A DNA stretch of 64,000 bases from Prorocentrum cordatum (GCA_963575745.1 CAUYUJ010013858.1:152501-216500); one strand, 5' to 3'. Positions 50,665 to 61,204 are shown, counted from the first letter of the stretch. Program-made: numbers and translations. Notes: generated by a model not told the origin, from the letters alone.

Positions 50665-51640
50665 GCGAGATTGACTCCCTGGGGGACGCCGCAGCTCTTG
50701 CTCCACGTCTGAGTCTCGTCGGCGTCGGAGCGCGCGCGAGCGCGCGTCGCCTCCTACGAGCTCCCGCCCCACAGGTGAGGGCAATCGTTCCGCCAGGTCC
50801 GCCACCGTGCCGGAAGTGGGCGCCGTGTGCAGAGTACGCATGGCACCACGATGCTTCAGAGGGGGGGCGTCAAGCCCGGCCTCGGCGTGGGGGGGGATCC
50901 GGATTCTTGTGTAGATAGGACGACCAGCGCACGACGACCAGTCACGGACGGTCCATGTTTTCCAGCGGATATTTGGCGCCTCGCTTGTGTGGTGAGGCAT
51001 CCATCGCCGTGGGCCTCTGGCCTCTCGGGCATCTCCCCGAGTGCTCTTTGCGGTGTCGCTCATTTCCAGGGCTCCCGCCACCCCCGTGCGGGGGTCCCTG
51101 TCGGCTGGCACGGACCGCCAGGGCCCAGGAGGTAGCCATATACAGTGTAGTTTGTGGCTCTCCTGGGGGCCTGGACCAGCCGTGCCCCTCAACGGAGTCA
51201 TCGGTCTTGCGCTCTCAGGTTAGGCCTCCACGCGCCCCCACCCCTGGGGTCGCGCACAAAAGTCGGAAACTGGAACGTATACATTACCAGTGGCGGGCTG
51301 TTTCTCAATCCCAGGACTTTTTTACGGTCGGGGACGACGTCGGGGTGGTGTGGTGTATTCTTTTTCCGTCTTCCCGGGGGAGATCCGCTTTCCTGTGCGG
51401 ATTTCAGTGCGGGCCGGAAAACACGTCGGTGTATAGAGTTCAGCTCCTTATAATTAGAGGCTCCCTCTTGCGTGTGGCCGAAGGTCGGCCTGGCCGAGCT
51501 CCGCGTGGCCGAGCTCGGCGTCATGGCCGGGGCGCGCCAGCCTTGCCGCCCACTCGGAGGGCCGCCCCCCTTCGCGCTTACCCCCCCTTGTGGGCTGCCG
51601 CTGCTCATTCAGCATGATACTGCCCCGAACCCCAATAGCC
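50665..51640. other. No recognised gene
   Basis: Mixed frames on both strands. A short stretch after 50672 could be an exon beginning, and GCCCCACAG|GTGAGGGC at 50770 resembles a splice site, but no coherent protein was found. Confidence 0.35.
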
Positions 51641-51662
51641 TCAGCTGCCTCGATGCGCCCGC

Positions 51663-51809
51663 CCCAGAGATGCATCGTATTGACAAAAATCAGGACGGAG
51701 TTTTTCCGCAAATTTCGGCCCCTGGGGGCTCTCGCCGGGCCTCGGGACCGTCAAAAAAGCTGGTCCTGTGGAATGGGTCGAGACTTCCGGACACGCTGCA
51801 TGTTGGCTC
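51663..51809 (-). mobile_element. TIR element family E, copy 4
   Basis: CCCAGAGATGCATCG on the left and TGCATGTTGGCTC on the right. The body has AAAAATCAGGACGGAG, GGCCCCTGGGGGCTCTCGCC and CGGGACCGTCAAAAAAGC, the same orientation as 7442-7628. Shorter than other copies. Confidence 0.6.
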
Positions 51810-52374
51810 GGCACGTGCTGCCCTACGTGTTGAGCTCCGTATCAATACGCTACGTGTTGCGTGTTGCGTATCGGGGCCGCGAAGCATCACTCTACCCCTA
51901 ACCCTAATAACACAGTGAATTCGTAATGTAACTTAGGTCCCCGGTTTCAGGGATATCTCCAAACCGATGTGTGGCTGTTTTTGACACATTTGCAAAAGGA
52001 GAGACCCCATGCCCCTCATGTTCCCGGCCCTCCTCATCAAAGGGTCAGGGCTACTTTTAGTGCCTGTCAGCTGCCGCCCCCCCCCCCCCCGCGCGCCCGC
52101 CCCAGGATCTGCGGAAGCTGGACGGCGGGCCGGGCCCACGGGCGGGGCCCAGCGCGAGTGCGGAGCTGCAGGAGCCCCTGCGCTCTGCCGGGAGGGCTTT
52201 CGCGCCGCTGCACCTCAGAGGAGGGCGAGTGCAGGCAACGGTGATCGGCCTCTGTGGGACCCCTCGTCGCCAAGGCTGGACGCGGCTCGAAAAACTGGTG
52301 CGCTTGAACCCGGTCCGGAGACCCATTTTGAGTTGTCGTCGTCTCAATTCGCCCTGCTCCGAGCATCATCGGAC

Positions 52375-52515
52375 GGGGCCAGGACGAGGATAAATCCGTT
52401 CCAGAGCGTTCTGGAGCGCTCTCAGAGCGTTCTGGAACGCTCTGAGAAGGCCGCGGCGCCCGAGACATCCTCCGGAGCCGCCAGATCTCAGAGATTCTCG
52501 ATTTATCCTCACCCG
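52375..52515. repeat. Inverted repeat with GAGCGTTCTGGA core
   Basis: CGAGGATAAATC at about 52386 is inverted as GATTTATCCTC near 52500. The core has CAGAGCGTTCTGGAGCGCTC and a second near-copy CAGAGCGTTCTGGAACGCTC. May be another short foldback element. Confidence 0.45.
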
Positions 52516-53420
52516 AATTCATCTTCGTCCTGGTTTCGTCTTACATCAGGATCCGAAGGGGGTGACACTGGGCGTCGGAAGCTCAGAGGTGGACACCAAC
52601 ACCAATGGATCGGCAGTGTGCCTCCACCGAGGGGAGATGCTCCCGATCTCGGCGATGGTGGTGATATTTGAGATTCCTCGGTGTCCGATTCATTACCAAG
52701 GTCGAGTCCCTTCTTCGCCAGGCGCCCGCCTCCGAGCGACGCTGCCCCGCGCAGCGTGCGCGTCCTCGGGCTGCGGTGGGCCCGGCCGCCGCGCCAGCCC
52801 CCGCAGCCTGCCACTGCTTTGGTCTGGCTGGCTCTGGAGCGCGCGCGCTGCGGGGAGCGAGGGGGGATCAGATGCCCCTGGGGGAGGCAGCCCCCTGTGT
52901 CTCTGGCTTCGCGTTTTTCTGTGATATGTATACATACATCTAACTACAGGTATATGTTTATAATTGTTATATATACATAATATACGTACACATATACAAT
53001 TATATCGTATCGGTATATCGCATGTGTGTGTCCCTTGTTCGTAGTTTCTGTTGGTGGCTACGTTGTGTTTGTTGTGGCTCGGCTCTGAAATCACAATTGC
53101 TATATGTTGCCAGTGTTTCGGCGAACGTGATGTCTCAGTGCATCCCCATCCAAAAGCAACGCTGTCGGGGATGGCGCAGAATGTCCTGCCGCTTCCGGTG
53201 CCCACCAAGGGCCGACATCATGCGCGACTGCCTGGCCGATCCCAAACGCTCGGAACTTCACACATGGGGCCCTGAGGGATGGGGACCTGAAGGTGCGAAA
53301 ACGAGGCCATTGAGGAGATTGCCGGGCGGAGCCGCGCTGCGACGGGGGATGCGCAGTGCGCGGGGCTCCCAGATCATGGCTGGCCCCGCAGCAACCTGAG
53401 AGCGCCATGGTTCGAAGAAG
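52516..53420. other. Unassigned; possible exon near 53110-53300
   Basis: 52920-53025 is AT-rich with TATATACATA words. After TATATGTTGCCAG (53112) a plus frame reads CIPIQKQRCRGWRRMSCRFR then CPPRADIMRDCLADPKRSEL with mostly G/C-ending codons. This could be an exon of the gene at 53592, but overlapping frames are also open. Low confidence. Confidence 0.3.
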
Positions 53421-53580
53421 AATGAACAGCATAAACATAATTAAAGCTTCGACTGTGCGAGCTGATTTCGTGGATTTGCGCGCGAGCCTCCCAGCGGCGC
53501 CTCCAGCGCCCCCCGGCGCGGATCCAAGAAATCCACTGGCGGACCATCGAAAACGTATATTTTTGTTGCTTTTCTTACTT
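53420..53580. mobile_element. Foldback element, family D, copy 5
   Basis: GAACAGCATAAACATAATTA and, at the right, AAAACGTATATTTTTGTTGC; inside, GAGCTGATTTCGTGGATTTG and GATCCAAGAAATCCACTGGC. The core CAGCGGCGCCTCCAGCGCC is short. A candidate exon begins about 12 bases after the right end, with the element's pyrimidine-rich end and CCCAG acting as acceptor. Confidence 0.65.
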
Positions 53581-53591
53581 TGATTGCCCAG

Positions 53592-53809
53592 CCTTTCAGA
53601 ACCCCTCGTGTTCACGATTGCTTGGGGCGGCGCGTTCAATGCCGCCATGATGTTCGTGGCCCAGGGAAAGGCCCTCGCCCGTCCGATCGCCACGTCGGGG
53701 CAGCTTTGTCGCACCCCTCGAGCAGGTGTGAGCAGCGCTGGGCAGATGGCTGGGCTCTCACGGGCTCTCCCTTGCCAGGTCGCGGCGCCCTGCTTCAACT
53801 TCGCGCTCG
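53592..53809 (+). CDS. Exon(s) of an unknown spliced gene
   Basis: After TTTGATTGCCCAG a frame reads LSEPLVFTIAWGGAFNAAMM then FVAQGKALARPIATSGQLC, mostly with G/C-ending codons. A middle part (53728-53778) may be a GC-AG intron (CGA|GCAGGTG..TTGCCAG), leaving VAAPCFNFALG up to the donor CTCG|GTGAAAG at 53809. Joined to the next exon at 53949 it keeps frame. The first part is hydrophobic and could be a membrane helix. No family recognised. Confidence 0.45.
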
Positions 53810-53948
53810 GTGAAAGTCGGGGAAGAGCGTGTTTTTGTTTTCGGCCCGCCTGCGGTTTCCCCCCCTTTCCTTTCGCGCCGTTCCTTTTTTTTCCTGTGTC
53901 ATTTTCTTGCGCGGTCGAGGTCGCGTCTCGCCCGCGCTGTGCTTCCCA

Positions 53949-54040
53949 GGCGTCAACGTCGAAGTGTTCAAGATTGACTGGCTGCGCACCGTGGACCAAA
54001 GGGGTTGGGCGGTCTTTGCCGGCGCGTTGCCGTGGTGCAG
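53949..54040 (+). CDS. Next exon of the same unknown gene
   Basis: Begins after GTGCTTCCCAG and joins the previous exon in phase: ALG then VNVEVFKIDWLRTVDQRGWA. Intron 53810-53948 is 139 bases and has GT-AG ends. Codons are strongly biased to G/C. The right edge is uncertain; the frame after about 54040 is not settled. Confidence 0.5.
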
Positions 54041-54059
54041 ATTGAGGAAGCAATTGCAG

Positions 54060-54279
54060 TGCATTCGGGCGCGTGCGGCGATTCACCAAGACGCATTACG
54101 ACGCGAATGACACGCCCGACAGGCCGCGTGTCTTGTCCGAGCGCGCCGCGAACGCCAAGACGCAGCATAACCAGAGAATTCGCGGCCAGGCGGTCGGGTC
54201 GTTCAGAAGCACGGGGTCGCATGATGACAGGAAGCCGCTAGGACCTACATCGTTGAAACAAAAAGCTGAGGTGGCGTGA
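54060..54279 (+). CDS. Possible last exon, unknown product
   Basis: A frame ending at the TGA of 54277-54279 reads FTKTHYDANDTPDRPRVLSE, RAANAKTQHNQRIRGQAVGS, then PLGPTSLKQKAEVA. The composition is natural and codons end mainly in G/C. Two other plus frames overlap here, and I could not connect it to the previous exon in phase without a doubtful site. Confidence 0.35.
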
Positions 54280-55620
54280 TGCGACGTTCGACTTGCCAAT
54301 CCGTTTGGGTATTTCTCACGTGAACAGGAGACTCGCGCGGAACAGTTCGGCTTCCTCCAGTAGCTTACACGGCGGCTATATTAACGTAGGATTGGGAAAT
54401 ACTTCGCCGAACCTTTCATGAACAATGGGGCTGGATGCAGGCTCGTGCTCAAACATTTCAGTTCCGCCCGCTCCGCCTATCCTGCCAGTCGTGAATCGCG
54501 TCTTCTCCAGTCCACACAGCATTGTTTTTTTTTCATCATGGCCGATGCATCGCGATTCTGGGAGTGCCATGCGCGATGCCGCGCTGGATGCGCTGCGGCA
54601 GTTGCGCTTCTGCAGCCGCTCGTTGTTCGCAGCGGCTGCGTCTTCGTATGTGAGCTGTTCGCCCGATTCCGCCGGCAGGTTCGCGGCCTCGCTTTTCGCT
54701 CTTCAAGCGCTGCAGCTGGGAACGGGCGCGCGAAGCCGGGGCGCAGTTCTCCCCGCTGTGGCCTGCCCCAGGGGGCAGCCGTCGCCGCGCGGAACATACA
54801 GCGGCGAGGATTTCGGGGGCACCACGGGGCACGTTGCGAAGACCCGCGGCTCCATGGTCGCGGCGGCAGGCTTCTCCCGATCGGCCGTCGCATGCGCCAG
54901 CGCGCCGCCGACGGCGGGCCCGGCACGAGATCCACACGCGCGAACAGAAAACAATATGGTTAGCAGCAGAATGGTGCAGGAATGAGAAGGAGGCGACGCT
55001 TCTTGCTTTACTAGGCTACGCCCCTCTGCTGCAGGAGGCCGCGCATCTTTCCTCCAATGTTGCCACGTCGGATATGGGCGTTTGACGACGGGCGCTTTGG
55101 GTTAGAAAACGGGTGTTCACGGGAGGCACACGCGTCACCAAACAAGAGCGACGCCAGAGGTGAATGTCTTTTTCATCATCGTCTTCGTCGCCATCGCCGT
55201 GTTCTTTTGTTGAGAACCAGTTCGGGATCAGGATATGGGCGCATTTCTGGATCAGTTTCCCAGTCCAGGCTGGGCTGGCCGCGAGACCCGCCAAAAACCC
55301 CATCGACACAACCTTTGGTGCAGCGACCAGCGACGCCGTCGACGTGGTCGTCGCTTCTCAATTCGCGATGGCTTGATTTTGTGAATCCGCGGGCCTCGGG
55401 GATCTCGGCCCTCTTGCTAGGAAGCAGCTTCTCGCCGCGGATCCATGCATGATGGCCCGCGGACCCGAAACGACAATGCACCCCCGCCCAGGTCGGAAAC
55501 ATCCACAAATCAGTCGCTGATGGTCAGGGCCGTTCCCCGTTCGCCCCTGCGACGGGTCTGCTGGGCGCAAGGGCCAGCATGTGGAGAGGGTGCAGCATAG
55601 TGACAGGTCGCGGAGCGCCT
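54280..55620. other. Unassigned; open frames at 54420-54990
   Basis: Plus and minus frames of 130-190 codons overlap in 54418-54985. One plus frame reads SAMRDAALDALRQLRFCSRS and might be an exon, but there is no domain and no clear splice edge. The rest holds nothing recognisable. Confidence 0.3.
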
Positions 55621-55633
55621 CCCCTGGACCTAC

Positions 55634-55780
55634 GGGAGGAGGAGGAGGAGGCGGATGAGGAGGAGGAGGAGGAGGCGGAGGGCGAGGAGGATGAGGAGGA
55701 GGAGGAGTAGGAGGAGGAAGAAGAGGAGGAGGATAAGGAGGAGGATGGAGAGGAGGAGGAGCAATCATTTTGATATTGGT
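55634..55780. repeat. GGA/GAG microsatellite
   Basis: GAGGAGGAGG with GATGAGG, GGAAGAAGAGG and GATAAGG interruptions. Confidence 0.85.
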
Positions 55781-56511
55781 CGTTCTCCTTTGCTCGCGTG
55801 TCATTGAACATGTCACACGCACGCTCTCGATCCCCGCCCCCCTCGTCTTCGATCGTGCCCCTCTGGGGGTTCTTTCTGCCTCCACTGCCACGCGTAAGTG
55901 GCGCGGCCCGCAGACTAGAGAGAACAGAGATGATGAGAACGAGTGGGAGCGAGGATGGCAGAAGTGGAGGAAGGGAGGGTGAGGAGAAGCAGGCAGAAGG
56001 GACGGAGGGGCAAGATGGAGGACGAGAGGGATCAGCGAGGAGGAGCAGCAGGAGGAGGCAGCAGTGAGATCTCGGGTGAGAGCACGCTTCCGAAGTAGAC
56101 ATTCGGAGGACGTCCCGAGCGAGAGCGCGGTTCCAGAGCGCCGGGAGAGCGATTCGTGTCAGGAGGTCTCAGGCGAGAGCGCGATGCCTGGATAAATTGT
56201 AAGGGAGTCTCTAGCGAAAGCCAGATTTCTGAGAATGATGTGAGGAAGCATCTGGCGCGAGCAGACGTTGTGGCAAATTTGGGACCAACAGCACATTCTG
56301 AGGCGCATGATTTTCCTTCGTTAAAAACAGGGTGCGAACCCCGGGAGGGGCACTTCGATGCAAGCAAACACACGGTGCACTGGAGGGGAGATCAACAGTA
56401 ATTCATTGTGCCGAGATAGGAATCCAATACAATGTCTGACATTCAACACAAGAAAACCTTTCTAGATCCCACATCCTCCTTTTTCCCCTGACGTCATCGT
56501 GTGTTTCACAG
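55781..56511. other. Unassigned; repeated GGCGAGAGCGC words
   Basis: At 56075-56230 the phrase TCTCGGGTGAGAGCACGC recurs in variants about every 50-70 bases (CGAGCGAGAGCGCGG, CAGGCGAGAGCGCGA, TAGCGAAAGCCAGA). No gene. Confidence 0.45.
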
Positions 56512-56570
56512 CGCCGGCCTCATGGAGCCCTTCCGCGAGGGCCGCTTTCCATCCGGGGGCAGTCGTCGTG
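56512..56570 (+). CDS. Exon of an unknown basic protein
   Basis: Between TGTGTTTCACAG (acceptor) and CGTCGTG|GTAGGT (donor) a frame reads AGLMEPFREGRFPSGGSRR. It ends in phase 1 and joins the next exon. Good splice motifs at both ends. Confidence 0.5.
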
Positions 56571-56622
56571 GTAGGTAGCCCGGAGACGACATCCAGAGGC
56601 CGGGAACTCATAACGATATCAG

Positions 56623-56850
56623 ATTTCTGTTCGAGGCTCTGGAGATCTCTGCTCGAGGCAGTTGGCCCTCGGGGTTGGAGAAGCGACTCGGGCACAGCAG
56701 CGAGAAGGAAAAAGCGGAGGAAGCAAATGGGGGGGGAGCCCGCTCGGACCACGAAGGCCGGCGCGAGGGTGCTGAAGAAGAGCATGCAGCTGCGGGACAG
56801 CGAGCCACGCTCCTCCACCCTGGGGTCCCCCCCTCCGTCCCCACCCCGAG
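56623..56850 (+). CDS. Second exon of the unknown basic protein
   Basis: After ACGATATCAG, in phase with the previous exon: DFCSRLWRSLLEAVG, then ARRKKRRKQMGG, a likely nuclear localisation signal, then RTTKAGARVLKKSMQLRDSE and a Ser/Pro-rich tail. Codons are mostly G/C-ending in this frame only. Ends at CCCGAG|GTGAGC, where a family F element begins. The intervening intron (56571-56622) is 52 bases. Function unknown. Confidence 0.5.
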
Positions 56851-57020
56851 GTGAGCATCGTTTCACCGATCCCCATCCCCAGCGGCGTAGCCTGGGCCCC
56901 ACTGGCCGATCTACCCTCCTAGATGGGGATAGGCCGTTCCCTTCGGGTTTCGAGGGGTGTATCCCCAGCTGGGGCGGTGATTTGGTGGGGGAAACGGTTG
57001 GGGCAGTCGATGAGGAATGT
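56851..57020 (-). mobile_element. TIR element family F, copy 2, at a 5' splice site
   Basis: Starts directly at the donor: GTGAGCATCGTTTCACCGAT, then CCCCATCCCCAGCGGCGTAG, the complement of the right end of the element at 36442-36640. It continues with GGCCGTTCCCTTCGGGTTTC and GTATCCCCAGCTGGGGCGG. The right end is degraded. GAGG-like words occur at both edges. Confidence 0.65.
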
Positions 57021-57380
57021 GCCCAGGAGGCTTCAGACCCTGGAGGGTTCCGTGTCTGATGAGGGCGGCAGTGACACCCATGGCACGTCCACGATTGAAT
57101 TTCCATAGTTTCCAGACCATGGATTCCTTATCCAATGTTTCCGTATCGAATGCCATCTCCGTATCAAACGATTGGCGCTATCGGAGAGCCCTGGTCATCC
57201 TAGCACGCGGTCTTAGGACCCAGCGCTGGAATCGTCACGCGACGAATTGTCGGGATATGCGGAGGAGGGCGGCACGAGGAGGAGGAGGAGGAGGAGAAGC
57301 AGGATTCTCCTCGAATTCTCGAGGAACGCGCTTCGTGGCCTCAGAGGCAGTTTCTCTTTGGGATCCATATGTTTGACTGC
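57021..57380 (+). CDS. Possible terminal exon(s), unknown product
   Basis: One frame from about 57017 reads NVPRRLQTLEGSVSDEGGSD then THGTSTIEFP and stops at 57108. It looks like a C-terminus, but its phase does not match the preceding exon with the sites I can see. An overlapping frame continues to 57376. Kept as tentative. Confidence 0.3.
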
Positions 57381-57394
57381 CCCTTGGAAGCCGA

Positions 57395-57484
57395 CGCCGA
57401 AGATCGTCCTCGTCCTCGTCCTCGTCCGGGGCTGCTGCGGGAGGCGCGGCCGGCGGCAGCGGCGTCGGCGTCGGCAGGACGGCG

Positions 57485-57517
<33 letters not shown>

Positions 57518-57932
57518 GCTTCGTCGTCGTCGTCCTCGTCCTCGTCGTCGTCGTCGTCGCCGCCGTCGTCGTCGCCTTAGAGGGCGCCTCGCCAGGACAC
57601 GGAGCGGCGGCTGCGGGCCGCCGTGCGGCGCTCCGAGGCGGAGGCCGACCAGGAGCGCGCGGGGCTGCTGCGGGAGGCGCGGCCGGCGGCAGCGGCGTCG
57701 GCGTCGGCAGGTCGTCGGCGTCGTCGTCGTCGGTGTCGTCGTCGGCGGCGTCGTCGTCGTCGTCCTCCTCCTCCTCCTCCTCCTCCTCCTCCTCCTCCTC
57801 CTCCTCCTCCCCCTCCCCCTCCCCCTCCTCCTCCCCCTCCTCCTCCTCCGCCTCCTCATCCTCCTCCTCCTCTCCCTCCCCTCCGAGTCGGCAGTGCGTC
57901 AGCGCTGCTGTCGTCGTCGTCGTTGTCGTCGC

Positions 57933-57973
<41 letters not shown>

Positions 57974-58345
57974 GCGGCGGTGCGTCGGCGTCGGTGCGTC
58001 GTCGTCGGCGGCACGTCTTCGTTGCCGTTCTCGCGGGGCGGCGTCGTCGCCCGCGTCGTCGGCGTCAGGGGATGGGAAGAGGGGAGGGGGAGGAGGAGGA
58101 GGAGGAGGAGGAGGAGGAGGAGGAGGAGGAGGAGGAGGAGGAGGAGGAGGAGGACGAGGAGGACGAGGGGGGCGAGGAGGAATACTTGGGTTGAAATAGG
58201 AGGAGGGGGGAGGAGGAGGAGGAGGAGGAGGAGGAGGAGGAGGAGGAGGACGACGACGAGGACGAGGACGAGGAGGAGGAGGAGAAAGACGAGGAGGAGG
58301 ATGAGGAGGAGGAGGAGGAGGCCGAAGGGGGACCTACTTCCTCAT
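57395..58345. repeat. Compound CGT / TCC / GGA microsatellite zone
   Basis: CGTCGTCG (57480-57575), TCC (57760-57890), GGCGGC/GTCGGC (57940-58010), GGA (58085-58155 and 58205-58325). Two direct copies of GGGCTGCTGCGGGAGGCGCG at 57429 and 57661 bracket part of it, followed in each by CGGCGGCAGCGGCGTCGGCG. All long frames here are low-complexity. Confidence 0.85.
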
Positions 58346-58378
58346 CCCCTTCCCTCTGGCCCCCCTCCCTCTTTTTGC

Positions 58379-58553
58379 TGCAACCCTGAAGACGGGCACG
58401 TCCCTCTACAGGGGAAATATTTCAAAATAGTTAAAAAGTCGGGGGACGATTATTTGAGTATTTGTTTGACTATTTGGGGGCATGGTTTGAGTATGTTTTG
58501 ATGCTTCATTCAAAACCCGCCTGTAGGGGGGCATGCTCGACCTAATGCTATCC
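58379..58553 (+). mobile_element. TIR element family A, copy 7
   Basis: Element 58387-58545: left GACGGGCACGTCCCTCTACA, right GTAGGGGGGCATGCTCGACC. Flanks TGCAACCC (58379-58386) and TGCTATCC (58546-58553) agree at 6 of 8 positions. Interior GGGGGACGATTATTTGAG. No exon is recognised next to it. Confidence 0.7.
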
Positions 58554-59730
58554 CCTTTTCTCCTCCCCCTCCCTCATCCCCCCCCTCCTTCCCCCAAGGG
58601 ACGGGAAAGATGGGAGGTCCACATTTGGACACTATGAGGATCGTGGATGCTCGTCAGTCCCGCCGCACCTTCGAATATCGATGACCTGTTGGTATCTACC
58701 GTACTCCTGCCGTTTGTGTAGGCAGTGGATCTTCTCAACTCTTCCCCCTCGTCACCGCGTATGCCTGTCTAGCTCAAGACTTAGTCGAGCTCCGAAGTCC
58801 TAGTCCCGACTCGTCTGAAGCTCACGAAGTCCCTTGTATACACCATGAATTTCCTTCAGCTTCCGCACAGCAGCTGATCTAACCTCTTGGGTGCTCAGCT
58901 CATGCTTCAGCAGATGGAAGGCCCCCCTGGCTCCTCGAGCAACTCAGACTGACATGGGGTCAAGGGCCGCCACGAAGGCCCGACGGTATTCGCGGTTCGC
59001 GATCCGCGATTCCTCATCCTCATCCCTGTCCTCCACTTCTCCCCGCGGGTGGGGGGGGCGGCGGCGCCAGACCGCGGGGCTGCTCGCGAACCGCGAAGCG
59101 CGAACGTAGCTGCCCTTGCGCATGTGGCCTGGCAGGCACCTGCACCCGCTCTGGCGGTGAGGGCCGCGCTCACCACGGGGCCGCCACGGTGGCCGGCCTG
59201 GCCGCGAGGCCCAGGGCCGCGCCCTGCACAGGAGGCGGCTGCAGCGCCGGGCTCGACGGGCGAGAGGCACCCGGGGCACCCCGGGCCGCCGCGCTCGGGC
59301 ACGCTCGCCGCAGAGTGGCGGCGGACGAGACGACGTCGAGGAGGCCACGGGCAGCATGTCCGAGGCCCCGAACAGCCACACGCTGGGGCGGGCTGCCTCT
59401 GCCTCGCCGCCGACTCAAACAAAATGTCCGAGGTCCCTTCGGAGATGTCCGGCCTGTCGGACGAGGTGCCAGCAGCCTTGCAGGATGCCGCCATCGTCTG
59501 CAGTCATTCGTCTGCAATCGTATTGCTCCTGACGGATGGAGGACGCTGCCTGTCGAGCATACATTGGCCCTGACAGCTGATCTCGCAGAGCGCACCGCCG
59601 AACTCCTGAAAAAATGCTGCGAACCTCGCTGGCAAAGACCGCACCAGGGCTCGGCGGGCACGGGTCTCCGAAGCCAAGAGCAAGTCAGCCGCTTGGGCTC
59701 ATTCGACAGGTATTGAACCCCACGCAGATG
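58554..59730 (+). CDS. Exon-like islands at 59050-59570, unknown product
   Basis: Several short frames look coding but shift: RRRQTAGLLANREART (ends 59109), DVEEATGSMSEAPNSH and TLGRAASASPPTQTK (about 59325-59425), MSEVPSEMSGLSDEVPAALQ (about 59424-59485). GCGCCCTGCACAG at 59234 and CCAGCAGCCTTGCAG at 59483 are candidate acceptors. I could not build one consistent model. The region before 58890 holds nothing recognised. Confidence 0.25.
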
Positions 59731-61195
59731 CACTGAACAGGGGAATCGTCCCTACTTTCCTGTATGGCGTCAGGCCATTTAATGGTCTTGACGTTCAGTC
59801 TGGTTCTTGCAGGCTGAGGCGCAGAGTCTCGCTGAAGTTTGGCAGACGGAGTTAGGCCAGGCGCCTCGCACTCCGCGGGGGGGCGAAGGCGGGCTGCCCC
59901 CGACTCGGGGGGACCCCTTGAGGCGGGAGAGAGAGCCCCTGGGATAGAGAGAGCCCCTGTGCAATGATAGAGTATGCTGCATGTGATCGTGTTGTCTTAG
60001 CTCTTGGATCAATGGGAGAAGTTTCGCGATGCTTATGTTTGTCCTGGAGTGCGCCCGGGAGACTGGGGCCGTTTCTCGCAGGACTCTCCAACGCCGCACT
60101 GTTCATCTTGAAGCTTCAAGTTTCCAACGGCTACATAGGGTGAGGGCGGGCCGTCTTTAACATGTTGTTATCGCCCTACCGCCTCGCACACTCGTCTTAA
60201 GAATTGTTGAATCGGGGTCGCACCTCCCGCCCTTGCACCGCGACCAGTCGCCTTAGAAGTCCTCAACAGCCTCACGAATGGAGGGAGCATTTTTCCTCAA
60301 TGGCACAATCGCTTGGGACCTTCCCTTTCGTACTGGTGCGGTAAGTTACACAGATGGAAGTCGGATTATTGTCAAAGCGGGTTTGTCGATTGAGATTTGT
60401 TTGATAGTCGCAGCATGAAGTGAAAGCATGTGCCTCAGCTGCATGTAACGAGGTCAGTTTCTTTTCATACTGGGGCTCGCACTTGACACTTCTTGAAAAT
60501 ACGATCCTACCTGTTCGCGTTCCTTACAGCTAGCAGGATGGATGGAGGCCACATTGCCAAAACGGGGCTCGCGACTGAGTTTCATGCCCACGGGGCGCTC
60601 TCCTTCAAGGGGGCGCTTCTTACATTTGATATGGTTTTCTGTTCGATCTCATGTGGTGGCGAGTTGGGACGGGGGGGTGTATCGTACCATCGTTGATGTT
60701 TCCTTGGTCTGCTCTGGTCCTGTCCTCGTCGTCGCCTTCGTCTTCCGCTCGTGCCGCTCCGCAGAGCCGTCCTGCCAGAGCTCGAGCGGGGGGGGGGGGC
60801 GGCTCCTGAGAAGGCACGGGGCCTCTTCATTAGAAGCCCTCCCGCCCGCGGGACGCCGTTTTGAAGCGCTCCCTTTTTCCGAGCCTGTCGGAGAAGCCCC
60901 TTGCCGTCTGAGAAGGTCGCTTCCGTCGCCCCACCCCCGACCGAAAACCGGACACGCGCGAACGGTGCGTTCGTTAACACCAGCTGTGGGAACATCAACT
61001 GTGTGGGAACTCGTGGCTCGTGGGAGCGCGTGCTCCGTGCTTTCCTGCAGCTCGCTGTGCCGCTGTCGCTCGGAATATTCGCGCATCTCGAATGCAGGAA
61101 GCGGTGGTTCGTGATGCCCTACGCTCTCTCCCTTGCGAGCTGGGTGTCACGAACACCAGATTCCCAGCCGCACCGTGAGCCAAGCATGCTCTGAG
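59731..61195. other. No recognised gene; possible family G remnant
   Basis: Overlapping frames on both strands without domains. 60785-60935 has a foldback-like GGCTCCTGAGAAGGC..GCCGTCTGAGAAGG pattern that may be a diverged family G element. Confidence 0.35.
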
Positions 61196-61204
61196 CGCGG
61201 CCTT

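Noticed and set aside
51893-51912. Telomere-like CCCTAACCCTAA word
   Set aside because: Only about one and a half repeats, inside ordinary sequence.
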